This document shows positions 24,078 through 31,884 of a stretch of DNA of 33,359 bases, in pieces. Source of the stretch: Lachnoanaerobaculum saburreum DSM 3986 (lineage in GTDB: Bacteria; Bacillota; Clostridia; Lachnospirales; Lachnospiraceae); the NCBI RefSeq assembly GCF_000185385.1, contig NZ_GL622296.1, positions 1,102,201-1,135,559 on the forward strand. The letters are read 5' to 3'. A model generated the notes under the pieces. It was given only the letters and a program-made list of their open reading frames with translations, made no database searches and was not told the DNA's origin. Each line of letters begins with the position of its first letter. Positions within the stretch are counted from its first letter, which is position 1. A program made the translations under genes and the position numbers.

Positions 24078-24216
24078 TGTGCGAAGAAAGCTTTTGTTAC
24101 GATCTTGATTTCGCTTTTTTTCTTCCTCTTACGATGCACTACTCCGAAACAGCATCCGCCGAATATTTCGATAACTGTTTACCTCGTCGACTTGGGTCTC
24201 CCGAAGTCCGGGCGCT
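24078..24216 (-). ncRNA. glmS ribozyme (glucosamine-6-phosphate-activated)
   Basis: On the minus strand, just upstream of glmS, the conserved core is present: AGCGCC at 24216-24211, AGTCGACGAGG, ATTCGGCGGATGC, then AGTGCATCGTAAG and a peripheral helix ending near TTCTTCGC. Self-cleavage is expected between A 24216 and G 24215. The 3' limit is approximate. All core blocks appear in the right order, so I expect activity. Confidence 0.95.
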
Positions 24217-24254
24217 AATTTTTCTTTTTTCCTCAGTAAAGAAAAATTTGTGTT

Positions 24255-24283
24255 ATGATAACATATCAAAAAGAACTTGTGAA
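24255..24283 (-). promoter_or_regulatory. Promoter of the glmS leader
   Basis: TTCACA (24283-24278), 17-base spacer, TATCAT (24260-24255) on the minus strand, about 40 bases before the ribozyme cleavage site. Confidence 0.6.
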
Positions 24284-24365
24284 TGCTTTTTTGTAAAAAT
24301 TAAAAAAATTTATATAAAATATGGTAGAATAATATTATATAAATGCAGTAAGGGAATGGATAAGT

Positions 24366-25373
24366 ATGAGCGTCAGATTAATATTTATAGGGTTAATGGT
24401 ATTTCTGGGATTTTGGTATATTGCTATATTGATTTGGTTGATGGGAAGGCTTAACAAAAGTTCCGAGTACGGTATAAGCGGAGAGAAAAATTCTCAAAGC
24501 GGTAGCGGTAAAATAAAAATCAGCGACCTGTTTTTTCATATTTTGGTTATAGCTATTGTACTGTTAACAGTAATAAAGCTTATGAGTTATGTCGGACCGG
24601 CTTTTGCGTCCCTTGGAGGTATGATTGTAGCTATACCTGTCAGAGCACTTATAAATGCAAGCGGACGTAAGACCAACGTTATACTTACTCTTTCAGGTTT
24701 GGCTTTATTATTTGTTTATTTATGCTTTTGGTATATTCTTATAGGCGTGCCGGTAAAGCCTCCTGTGATGACTGTAGGAAGTATGAAAGTAACATTGAGT
24801 AAAACAAGTGTCAGAGACTTCTTAGATAACGGATTTGATATATATATCATGAATGATGAGGATACATATGAATACAGTGAAATGCTGACAAGCGGTTCTT
24901 ATACTAAATATGACGGAAATCAGGATATTAATGTAGAAAAAGGATATAGAAGTACAGGAGAGACCTTAAGGGGAGCACTATATTTATTGGCAAAAGATGA
25001 TACACTTATAGGTGCGATAGATTTGTACGGAAGCTTTAATAAAGATGTGGATATAAAGGATGCCAAGGTCGTGAATTTCTATATGGATGAAGACTGTAAG
25101 AATGCATTGAAAGATGTCGGTATAGATATTAAGCTTGAAGATTTGGATTTGCTAGATACTTTTTATACAGATGATTTAAAAAAGCTTTTTAAAAAGAGGC
25201 TTTGGTTAGTACCGAATGAATCCGAACCTACGGATTCGCTATATGGAATAGCATGGCGTACCAACAGTGATTCTATATTCTGGAATGAGTATTATGCCTA
25301 TATACGAATTGATGAAAATAAGAATATGAGGGCTTTTATAATATCAACAAGTGTTGCAAAGGATAAGCATTAA
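24366..25373 (+). CDS. Membrane protein of unknown function
   Basis: A 335-residue protein. Four hydrophobic helices lie at about 4-26, 50-72, 74-95 and 104-126, followed by a soluble C-terminal region of about 200 residues (about 135-335) that is acidic and has repeated Asp-rich segments (DIYIMNDEDTYEYSEML, NVEKGYRSTGETLRGALYLL). I see no catalytic motif and recognise no family. ATG 24366 follows aaggga. It reads away from glmS, sharing an AT-rich divergent region, and is followed 84 bases later by guaA, which has its own promoter. Confidence 0.75.
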   Translation: MSVRLIFIGLMVFLGFWYIAILIWLMGRLNKSSEYGISGEKNSQSGSGKIKISDLFFHILVIAIVLLTVIKLMSYVGPAFASLGGMIVAIPVRALINASGRKTNVILTLSGLALLFVYLCFWYILIGVPVKPPVMTVGSMKVTLSKTSVRDFLDNGFDIYIMNDEDTYEYSEMLTSGSYTKYDGNQDINVEKGYRSTGETLRGALYLLAKDDTLIGAIDLYGSFNKDVDIKDAKVVNFYMDEDCKNALKDVGIDIKLEDLDLLDTFYTDDLKKLFKKRLWLVPNESEPTDSLYGIAWRTNSDSIFWNEYYAYIRIDENKNMRAFIISTSVAKDKH

Positions 25374-25388
25374 AGGACAACTTAATAT

Positions 25389-25417
25389 TTGCGTTTTTTT
25401 TCTGTTTAGGATATATT
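25389..25417 (+). promoter_or_regulatory. Promoter of guaA
   Basis: TTGCGT (25389-25394), 17-base spacer, TATATT (25412-25417). The leader is too short for a purine riboswitch. Confidence 0.65.
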
Positions 25418-25457
25418 ATTGTAAGTGAAATTATTTTATCAAGTATAGGAGATTTAG

Positions 25458-27011
25458 ATGGAATTAAAGCAGGAACTTATAATTGTCTTGGACTTTGGCG
25501 GTCAGTACAATCAATTAGTTGCAAGAAGAGTAAGAGAGAACAATGTATATTGTGAGATCTATTCATATAAAACCCCTTTAGAAGAGATTAAGAAGAAAAA
25601 TCCGAAGGGAATCATACTTACAGGAGGACCGGACAGTTGCTATCTGCCTGATTCGGTCACATATTCAAAGGAGCTTTTTGAGCTTGGTGTCCCTGTACTT
25701 GGACTATGTTACGGTGCACAGCTTATGCAGCATCTGCTTGGCGGAAAGGTAGAGAGAGCAAGCGTAAGAGAGTACGGTAAAATAAAGCTTACAGTTGATA
25801 AGGCTGACAGTGCAATTTTTGAGAATGTGCCGAAAGAGAGCATTGTGTGGATGAGCCATACAGACTATATAAGTAAGCTTGGTGAAGGATTTGAGATTAC
25901 ATCACACAGTGATGACTGTCCTGTAGCTTCATATGAGAATACGGCAAAGAATCTCTACGGAATACAGTTCCATCCTGAGGTTTTACATTCAGAATACGGT
26001 TCTGTAATGCTTGGAAACTTTATAAAGAATGTCTGCAAATGTGAGTGTAACTGGAAGATGGATGCCTTTGTGGAAAACAGTATAAAGGCAATCAAAGAAA
26101 AGGTCGGCAACGGTAAGGTACTTTGTGCACTTTCAGGCGGTGTTGACTCATCAGTTGCGGCAGTAATGCTCAGCAAGGCTGTAGGTGAAAACCTTACTTG
26201 TGTATTTGTAGACCATGGACTTCTCAGAAAAAATGAAGGTGATGAGGTTGAGGCTGTATTCGGACCGAACGGCAATTATAAGCTGAACTTTATCAGAGTA
26301 AATGCAGCGGAAAGATTCTACTCAAAACTTGCAGGTGTAAGCGAGCCTGAAAAGAAGCGTAAGATAATAGGTGAGGAATTTATCAGAGTCTTCGAAGAAG
26401 AGGCTAAAAAAATCGGTAAGATAGATTTCTTAGTACAGGGAACAATTTACCCTGATGTTGTAGAATCAGGACTTGGCGGTGAGAGCGTAGTAATCAAGTC
26501 ACATCACAATGTAGGAGGACTTCCCGACTATGTTGATTTCAAGGAAATCATAGAGCCGCTTAGAGATCTTTTCAAGGATGAGGTAAGAAAGGCGGGACTT
26601 GAGCTTGGTATACCGAAGCATCTTGTATTCCGTCAGCCGTTCCCGGGACCGGGTCTTGGAATCAGAATTATCGGTGAAGTAACCGCTGAGAAGGTAAAGA
26701 TAGTTCAGGACGCCGACGCTATATACCGTGAGGAGATAGATAAGGCAGGACTTTCACAGGAAATCAACCAGTACTTTGCAGCTCTTACAAATATGAAAAG
26801 CGTAGGAGTAATGGGCGATTACAGAACTTATGACTATGCTATAGCACTTCGTGCAGTAAAGACAATAGACTTTATGACAGCAGAGGCTGCAAGACTACCT
26901 TGGGAAGTACTTGAAAAGGTAACCAACAGGATTATCAATGAGGTAGACCATGTAAACAGGGTACTCTATGATATCACCAGCAAGCCACCGGGAACGATTG
27001 AGTTGGAATAA
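25458..27011 (+). CDS. guaA: GMP synthase (glutamine-hydrolysing)
   Basis: A 517-residue enzyme that converts XMP to GMP using ATP and glutamine. The class I amidotransferase triad is Cys84 in GLCYGAQ, with His172 and Glu174 in GIQFHPEV. The ATP-pyrophosphatase loop is [11 protein letters not shown] (224-234). The C-terminal dimerisation domain has [19 protein letters not shown] and ends PPGTIELE, as standard. ATG 25458 follows ataggag. Codon use is biased compared with neighbours, as expected for a well-expressed housekeeping gene. A small gene follows 12 bases later. Confidence 0.98.
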   Translation: MELKQELIIVLDFGGQYNQLVARRVRENNVYCEIYSYKTPLEEIKKKNPKGIILTGGPDSCYLPDSVTYSKELFELGVPVLGLCYGAQLMQHLLGGKVERASVREYGKIKLTVDKADSAIFENVPKESIVWMSHTDYISKLGEGFEITSHSDDCPVASYENTAKNLYGIQFHPEVLHSEYGSVMLGNFIKNVCKCECNWKMDAFVENSIKAIKEKVGNGKVLCALSGGVDSSVAAVMLSKAVGENLTCVFVDHGLLRKNEGDEVEAVFGPNGNYKLNFIRVNAAERFYSKLAGVSEPEKKRKIIGEEFIRVFEEEAKKIGKIDFLVQGTIYPDVVESGLGGESVVIKSHHNVGGLPDYVDFKEIIEPLRDLFKDEVRKAGLELGIPKHLVFRQPFPGPGLGIRIIGEVTAEKVKIVQDADAIYREEIDKAGLSQEINQYFAALTNMKSVGVMGDYRTYDYAIALRAVKTIDFMTAEAARLPWEVLEKVTNRIINEVDHVNRVLYDITSKPPGTIELE

Positions 27012-27023
27012 AGGAAGAAAAAG

Positions 27024-27314
27024 ATGACAGATGAAAAATTAATTAAAGAAGGGTTGAATGGTAAAGATTCTTTAAAAATAATTTTGTCAGGTTATGTTGA
27101 TAAGTCAGAAAATGAGAATACAGAAGAAAAAGTAGGTGTAGTTTCGGTAATGTTTGTATCTGAAAACAAGGAGCTTGTCATAAAGAAAATTGAGGAATTT
27201 GAGGCAAAATATCCCGAAAGATATTTTATGGTTTACAGTGTTCCTTTAGATACTAACCTTGAAGAGCTGAATCATTATCCGTCAATTGCAATTTTTCAAA
27301 GTGATTTAAATTAG
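27024..27314 (+). CDS. Small protein of unknown function downstream of guaA
   Basis: A 96-residue soluble, acidic protein (KIILSGYVDKSENEN, GVVSVMFVSENKELVIKKIE, YFMVYSVPLDTNLEELNHYP). The strand-helix-strand pattern suggests a small alpha/beta fold. It starts 12 bases after the guaA stop with ggaagaaaaag upstream and shares guaA's terminator, so it is probably cotranscribed. No family recognised. Confidence 0.65.
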   Translation: MTDEKLIKEGLNGKDSLKIILSGYVDKSENENTEEKVGVVSVMFVSENKELVIKKIEEFEAKYPERYFMVYSVPLDTNLEELNHYPSIAIFQSDLN

Positions 27315-27334
27315 ATTAACAAATTAAATAATAG

Positions 27335-27366
27335 AAAGCTTTCCATTATTTTACGGGGAGGCTTTT
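27335..27366 (+). terminator. Terminator of the guaA transcript
   Basis: AAAGCTTTCC pairs with GGGGAGGCTTT (two G-U pairs) around attattttac, ending in TTTT. Confidence 0.65.
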
Positions 27367-27426
27367 GTGGACTAAGAATTGGTCGATTTATTGTATCAAA
27401 AGCAATTTATAAATGTGGAGAAATTA

Positions 27427-27816
27427 ATGAGTAATGAAATAAATATTGATAAGCTGTTCAGAATGGCTGAAGAAGATGTCGAAAAAGCTGTTACTTATGA
27501 ACTTGAATCAGATGATAGCAACTTGGCAAAAAGAATATATAGAGATTTGTTTTATTTTTATTGTGAAGAAGAATTTTCGGGAGATTTGATTTTTACTTGG
27601 AAATCGCCTTCGTTGGTTAAAGATGGCGATTATATTGGTAAAAGAGATTCGGTCGTAGATAATGTGAGAGTGATTGGTAATATCTTCCCTAATTTTAAAA
27701 CTAATCGTAAATATAGTTTAAACCTTAATCGTAACGGGAATTTCGGTGATTTTCCTCATGATTATCCTGATATATTTTTAGATCATATAGCAAAATATGC
27801 ATATAAAAAATATTAA
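27427..27816 (+). CDS. Hypothetical protein
   Basis: A 129-residue protein from ATG 27427, chosen over TTG 27379 because ggag lies 8 bases upstream. It is acidic and helical at the start (KLFRMAEEDVEKAV), then has aromatic-rich strands (FYFYCEEEFSGDLIFTW, KYSLNLNRNGNFGDF). No family recognised. Its last 20 bases overlap the next frame. The genes around it show no shared function, and it could be an accessory or effector-immunity type gene. Confidence 0.55.
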   Translation: MSNEINIDKLFRMAEEDVEKAVTYELESDDSNLAKRIYRDLFYFYCEEEFSGDLIFTWKSPSLVKDGDYIGKRDSVVDNVRVIGNIFPNFKTNRKYSLNLNRNGNFGDFPHDYPDIFLDHIAKYAYKKY

Positions 27817-28060
27817 AGAATACTACCCATTAAAAAGAGCCATACTTTATGATCTCAACATGAATTATTTTAAAAAATTCTCCAGCTTTGAAAAATTTTT
27901 AGAAGATAACTTTTTTGAAGAGATATGGGAAACATCAAAGGAAGTCCCTTTTTCTGATATGGAATTTGATATGTTTAAGGAAATATCTATTAAACTTATG
28001 AGAAAAAGAGGAGAGCGGATGCTTCAAAAGTTAATTGAAGTTAACAAGAATAAAATATAA
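27797..28060 (+). CDS. Small hypothetical protein overlapping the preceding gene
   Basis: An 87-residue frame that overlaps the end of the preceding gene by 20 bases. It is helical and rich in Lys, Glu and Phe (NYFKKFSSFEKFLEDNFF, MFKEISIKLMRKRGERMLQK). There is no clear ribosome site; ATG 27860 (MNYFKKF) is an alternative start. The overlap fits translational coupling. No family recognised. Confidence 0.45.
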   Translation: MHIKNIKEYYPLKRAILYDLNMNYFKKFSSFEKFLEDNFFEEIWETSKEVPFSDMEFDMFKEISIKLMRKRGERMLQKLIEVNKNKI

Positions 28061-28137
28061 TTTACAGAAAGGTATTAAAAATTATGTTGTTGTAAGCAAT
28101 TTTAGAAATTTGAGTTTGAATAAAAACGGATACTACG

Positions 28138-28186
28138 AAAAAGCACATAACTTTAAGATTATAAATCTTTCAGCTATGTGCTTTTT
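28138..28186 (+). terminator. Long-stem terminator, repeat copy 1
   Basis: AAAAAGCACATA and TATGTGCTTTTT form a perfect 12-bp outer stem; AAGATT and AATCTT pair inside. Nearly identical to 30512-30560. Confidence 0.8.
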
Positions 28187-28251
28187 CTGTGCTTATTTAT
28201 ACCGAAAGAAACTTTTGCTCTGATACCACCTCTGTAGAATATTACATTATT

Positions 28252-28389
28252 TTATTCAAAGGGAACATAATCTTTCTTCAGGCTGTCAGAATAGTTAGCT
28301 TTCCAATCTTGCAATGCTTCTTTTGTAATTTCGTTATTCTTATAGTTTGATTTCATTTCCTTATAATTGTCAAGTATATCGTAAAAAAA
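28252..28389 (-). pseudogene. C-terminal gene remnant
   Basis: A minus-strand frame encodes about 45 residues with coding character (DILDNYKEMKSNYKNNEITK, then WKANYSDSLKKDYVPFE) and ends at TAA 28252. It has no start and is cut off exactly where the promoter of the next gene begins. Family unknown; a truncated host gene at the edge of an inserted cassette is likely. Confidence 0.4.
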
Positions 28390-28391
28390 TA

Positions 28392-28463
28392 GATGTAACT
28401 ATTGACATTACATCAGCATAGTGATAATATAAGCTCACAAGATGAAACAACAAAGGTTACATC
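28392..28463 (+). promoter_or_regulatory. Promoter with two 23-bp Rrf2-type operators
   Basis: TTGACA (28402-28407), 17-base spacer, TAATAT (28425-28430), a near-consensus promoter. A dyad GATGTAA-N9-TTACATC (28392-28414) covers the -35. A second 23-bp copy (28441-28463, GATG at one end and TTACATC at the other) lies just after the transcription start. Both fit repression by the Rrf2 protein encoded two genes downstream of them. Confidence 0.75.
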
Positions 28464-28496
28464 AATGCAATAAATCAAATTCAGGAGGAAATCATC

Positions 28497-29267
28497 ATGA
28501 CAAACAAAGAGAAAGCATTGGCACTTATTAGCACATTTGCATCAGGAGATACAATGAAGGCAAGGGAACTTCTTGCAGAGGGTTACATTCAGCATAATCT
28601 TGCTTATGGAACAGGAAGAGATGCTTTTGTAGGAGCAGTTGAATATCTTGCATCGGCACCGGTTAAAACAACTGTTAATAATGTTCGTGCATTTGAAGAT
28701 GGCGATAAGGTATTCTTACAGACGATATATAATTTTGCAGGAGCAGGAGAGCAGGTAGCATTTGATATTTTCAGATTTGACTCAGAAGGAAAGATTGCAG
28801 AACACTGGGACAATCTGGCTACAAAAACTGAACCTAATCCGTCAGGACATACACAGATTGACGGCAACTTAGAGAAGAAAGATGTGGATAAGGAAGATAC
28901 AAGAAAGGTTGTAGAGGGATTTGTAGGAGATGTCCTTCGTGGAGAAAATCCTGATAAGCTCACTTCATACTTCGATGGAGATAATTATATTCAGCACAAT
29001 ACAGCAATTGCTGACGGACTTTCAGGGCTTGGTGCTGCACTTGAAGCGTTGGCAAAACAGGGAATACAGATGATATATAATAAGACTTATTTTGTATTGG
29101 CTGATGGAGATTATGCACTTGCAGTAAGCGAAGGAACATTTGGGGGTGTGGCAACATCCTTCTATGATTTGTTCCGTGTGGAAAATGGTAAAATTGCAGA
29201 ACACTGGGATGTTATGGAAACCATAGCTGACAAAAAGACTTGGAAAAATCAGAATGGAAAGTTCTAA
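28497..29267 (+). CDS. Tandem NTF2/SnoaL-like protein
   Basis: A 256-residue protein made of two copies of the NTF2-like (SnoaL) fold. Domain 1 (about 1-110) has YIQHNLAYGTGRDAF and KIAEHWDNLATK; domain 2 (about 132-250) has YIQHNTAIADGLSG and KIAEHWDVMETI. Proteins of this kind are small enzymes or ligand pockets; the HN and EHWD residues line the cavity. It has a gaggagg-type ribosome site before ATG 28497. It is the first gene under the operator-controlled promoter, with the Rrf2 gene next, so it is probably stress- or redox-induced. The substrate is unknown. Confidence 0.85.
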   Translation: MTNKEKALALISTFASGDTMKARELLAEGYIQHNLAYGTGRDAFVGAVEYLASAPVKTTVNNVRAFEDGDKVFLQTIYNFAGAGEQVAFDIFRFDSEGKIAEHWDNLATKTEPNPSGHTQIDGNLEKKDVDKEDTRKVVEGFVGDVLRGENPDKLTSYFDGDNYIQHNTAIADGLSGLGAALEALAKQGIQMIYNKTYFVLADGDYALAVSEGTFGGVATSFYDLFRVENGKIAEHWDVMETIADKKTWKNQNGKF

Positions 29268-29288
29268 TGTAACAATTGATAATACAAC
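29266..29288. promoter_or_regulatory. Third copy of the 23-bp operator, before the Rrf2 gene
   Basis: AATGTAAC at one end and TACAAC at the other, aligned over its full length with 28392-28414. It overlaps the stop of the NTF2-like gene and lies 37 bases before the Rrf2 start, a position suited to autoregulation. Confidence 0.6.
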
Positions 29289-29324
29289 ATAAAGAGTGTA
29301 GAATGACAGCAGGAGGAAATTACT

Positions 29325-29759
29325 ATGCAAATATCAAGCAAATTTACAGTAGCATTGCATATTTTCACCTGTGTGGATACTTTTGGTAATGAGTATAAAA
29401 TTACAAGTGATTTTCTTGCAGGAAGTATAAATACAAATCCTGTTATCATTCGAAAAATTCTCTCACAGCTCAAAAATGCAGGACTAATTATGGTAGCAAG
29501 GGGTACAGGAGGAGTAGAGATAACAAGACCTTTGAATGAGATAACATTTTATGATGTATATGAAGCGATTGATCCGGTAGAAAATGGGGATTTGTTCAGT
29601 TTTCATGCCGGTCCTAATCCTCAGTGTCCCGTAGGTCGAAATATTCATGTGTTATTGGATGATAAGCTGAAAGCCGTTCAACTTGCTATGGAAAATGAGA
29701 TGAAGAAATATACTTTAGATGATCTAAAGAGTGAAATGAAAGAGCTTTTGGCAATTTAA
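29325..29759 (+). CDS. Rrf2-family transcription regulator
   Basis: A 144-residue regulator of the Rrf2 family: MQISSKFTVALHIFTCVDTF, winged helix with NTNPVIIRKILSQLKNAGLI and the wing ARGTGGVEITRP, then a dimer helix. Fe-S-binding members carry three cysteines in the loop; here that region has one (PNPQCPVG) plus one at residue 16, so it is the YwnA-like type that more likely senses thiol oxidation or electrophiles. It probably represses its own cassette through the three 23-bp dyads. ATG 29325 follows caggagg. Confidence 0.9.
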   Translation: MQISSKFTVALHIFTCVDTFGNEYKITSDFLAGSINTNPVIIRKILSQLKNAGLIMVARGTGGVEITRPLNEITFYDVYEAIDPVENGDLFSFHAGPNPQCPVGRNIHVLLDDKLKAVQLAMENEMKKYTLDDLKSEMKELLAI

Positions 29760-29760
29760 G

Positions 29761-29786
29761 ACTCTGGATAAAAACGGAGTTTTTTT
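29761..29786 (+). terminator. Weak terminator/attenuator after the Rrf2 gene
   Basis: ACTCTG pairs with CGGAGT (one G-U) around 8 bases, followed by six T. The next gene starts 11 bases on, so read-through is probably common. Confidence 0.55.
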
Positions 29787-29796
29787 AGGAGAAGTT

Positions 29797-30420
29797 ATGA
29801 TGGAAGCGAAGAATTATTTGAAATATATAGTAGATGAAATTCATACAGTCATAGTTGCGACTGTAGATAGCGAAGGTCTTCCGGTTACAGCGGCTATTGA
29901 TATGATGGATGCAGACGATTCAAGTTTATATTTTTTGACCGCAAAAGGTAAGAACTTATATGATAGATTATCAGATAGGAGATTTCTTGCATTTACAGCG
30001 ATGAAAGGCGAGGACACAATGTCACGAGTGGCGGTATCTGTAAGAGGGAAAGTTAGAGAACTTGGATATGAAAAAATCCCTGAGTTATTTGAAAAGAATC
30101 AATATATGTATCAAATATATCCAACCGCAGAATCAAGAAAAGCCCTGACAGTATTTCAAATTTATGAAGGTACAGGAGAATGGTTTGATTTATCTAAAAA
30201 GCCTATAGAGAGAGCAAATTTTTCTTTTGGAATTAAAACAGATGAAATGAAAGGTTATTTTATTACGGATGATTGTATCGGATGTGGTAGGTGTGTGGAA
30301 GTTTGTCCACAAGATTGCATTAACCAAGAGAACATACCCTATGTAATTGAGAATAAGCATTGTCTGCATTGTGGTAACTGCTTAACGGTTTGTTCGGTTG
30401 GTGCAGTGGATAGAGTGTAA
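29797..30420 (+). CDS. Flavin split-barrel protein fused to a two-cluster ferredoxin
   Basis: A 207-residue protein. Residues 1-140 form a pyridoxamine-phosphate-oxidase-like flavin-binding barrel (DEIHTVIVATVDSEGLPVTA, FLTAKGKNLYDRL, SRVAVSVRGKVREL). Residues about 150-207 carry two 4Fe-4S motifs, CIGCGRCVEVCP and CLHCGNCLTVCS. The combination suggests a small redox carrier or reductase moving electrons from ferredoxin clusters to bound flavin. It follows the Rrf2 gene closely and should be part of its regulon. The start is ATG 29797, with taggagaag upstream. Confidence 0.85.
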   Translation: MMEAKNYLKYIVDEIHTVIVATVDSEGLPVTAAIDMMDADDSSLYFLTAKGKNLYDRLSDRRFLAFTAMKGEDTMSRVAVSVRGKVRELGYEKIPELFEKNQYMYQIYPTAESRKALTVFQIYEGTGEWFDLSKKPIERANFSFGIKTDEMKGYFITDDCIGCGRCVEVCPQDCINQENIPYVIENKHCLHCGNCLTVCSVGAVDRV

Positions 30421-30511
30421 AGATGGAGAAAAATATAAAATTTGTATTTGAAGGAGAATATTGGACATACTAAAATTGGGTTTGTAGGACTCATTCAAAG
30501 AATGATACAGT

Positions 30512-30560
30512 AAAAGCACATAACTTTAAGACTTATAATCTTTCAGCTATGTGCTTTTTT
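30512..30560 (+). terminator. Long-stem terminator, repeat copy 2
   Basis: AAAAGCACATA and TATGTGCTTTT pair, with six T at the end. The sequence is nearly the same as 28138-28186, including the loop region. Confidence 0.8.
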
Positions 30561-30624
30561 ATGTGCCAATTTTAATTAGATATATCTCAACAAATCCATA
30601 AAATTTTTATCGGTTATAACGATA

Positions 30625-31527
30625 CTATAAGGTTTCTTTTGCATTATGAATAAATGTATATTCAGGGGATGTTCTGTCTTTAAGTGCAGATGCCTTACTA
30701 TAGATACCAAATGGAGCATGAGGAGATTCTTCCCAAGCAAAAACTTTCAAATCCGGGTGCTCAATAATCTCATGTTCAGGAATATAGGCATAGCCGAAGC
30801 CTGCTAAAATAAGCCCATAAGTTTCATTTGAATCAGAGCAAATTGCATTATCTACATTATCATTTACAGGAAGAATACGGTGTCCTCTTGAAAAAAAGTT
30901 TTTTAAGAGATATGGAGGTATTGAAATAATTTGATGCATATCCCATAAATCCTCTGTTGTAACAGAAGTTTTACCGGAGTCTTTTAATACTTTAGCTAAG
31001 GGGAGATCATTTTTCATTACAACAAAAAAATATTCATCACGCAAATGTGTGAAAGTTATATCTGCATCTTTAAATTTCGCATCCTTCATACCGATAATGA
31101 GGTCAAGCTGATTGTTTATCAGATGGCTTAAGTTGGCATCTGTCTGATTATGTCTAAATTCAGGAATAACATTTGGATGAGATAACAGTACAGACTTAAG
31201 AATTTGACTGATAATATTTATAGTATGAGGATCCATATAACCGATTCTAAGTGAGCGACTTGCTTTCCTTTGAAAGCTTTTTATACGATCCACAGAATGA
31301 TAATATGTGTCAATCATGATATTGGCATCTGATAAAAAGGCGGCACCTACATTAGTCAAAGTTACCGACCTTGTAGTTCTATTAAAGAGTTTACATTAAA
31401 GCTCATTTTCAAGAGCTTTAATCTGTTTTGTGACAGCCGGCTGTGTCAGTCCCAGTGTCTCCGATGTCTTCATGTAATTTAGTGTATTGGCAAGACTGAT
31501 AAAACATTCTAATTGATCTATATTCAT
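30625..31527 (-). pseudogene. LysR-family regulator with an in-frame stop at codon 44
   Basis: ATG 31527 starts a typical LysR helix-turn-helix (MNIDQLECFISLANTLNYMK, LGLTQPAVTKQIKALENEL), then TAA at 31398-31396, then the same frame resumes with CKLFNRTTRSVTLTNVGAAF and the full effector domain to residue 300. Restoring one codon gives a normal-length regulator. An internal start at TTG 31359 could make the effector domain alone, without DNA binding. It reads divergently from the RiPP precursor, the usual place for a LysR regulator of the adjacent operon, so that control is probably lost. Confidence 0.8.
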
Positions 31528-31585
31528 TGGCTAAACCTCTATTTATATTTATTCCTATTAGTTATAAATAATAACATATATTCAT

Positions 31586-31614
31586 TTCACAGAGAAGTAT
31601 TTTATTGTTAATAT
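31586..31614 (+). promoter_or_regulatory. Promoter of the RiPP operon
   Basis: TTCACA (31586-31591), 17-base spacer, TAATAT (31609-31614), about 40 bases before the precursor start. It lies in the divergent gap with the LysR gene. Confidence 0.65.
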
Positions 31615-31655
31615 TATATTGCAAAACAAAAAGGCATTGCAGCAAGGAAATGAAA

Positions 31656-31850
31656 ATGTCATTAAAAAATTTATTTGGATGGAATGAAAAGGAAGTAAAA
31701 GCACAGTCAGCATGTGGAGCATCTGACAATAAAACAGAAGCACCTGCAGCGTGCGAAGCGGCCGATAAGCCGGAAGAAGCACCTGCAGCATGTGGAGCGG
31801 CTGATAAGCCTTCAGCGTGTGGAACAGCATGTGGAGCTTCTGACAAGTAA
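31656..31850 (+). CDS. ACGX-repeat RiPP precursor peptide
   Basis: A 64-residue peptide. The leader starts MSLKNLFGWNEKEVKAQ, and the core holds five cysteine units: SACGASD, AACEAAD, AACGAAD, SACGTACGASD. Pro/Glu/Lys spacers (KPEEAP, DKP) separate them. One unit has Glu in place of Gly (ACEA). I chose ATG 31656 because aaggaa lies 6 bases upstream; frames starting further left lack a site. It is followed 34 bases later by a radical SAM/SPASM gene, the pairing known for ACGX-type peptides, so the cysteines or adjacent residues are probably cross-linked or otherwise modified. The mature product is unknown. Confidence 0.85.
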   Translation: MSLKNLFGWNEKEVKAQSACGASDNKTEAPAACEAADKPEEAPAACGAADKPSACGTACGASDK

Positions 31851-31884
31851 GTATCAGCAACAGTAAAGGGATGGAGGAGAAATC

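Noticed and set aside
25374-25457. Purine riboswitch before guaA
   Set aside because: The gap is 84 bases with a promoter inside it, and none of the conserved purine-aptamer loops are visible.
30423-30473. Short ORF MEKNIKFVFEGEYWTY after the flavin-ferredoxin gene
   Set aside because: Sixteen codons with no clear ribosome site; too little to support a gene.
11358-31527. Stop-codon reassignment to explain several in-frame stops
   Set aside because: Both TAA and TAG interrupt genes, yet intact housekeeping and element genes end normally at TAA, TAG and TGA. The interrupted genes carry other damage such as a lost zinc ligand or deletion.
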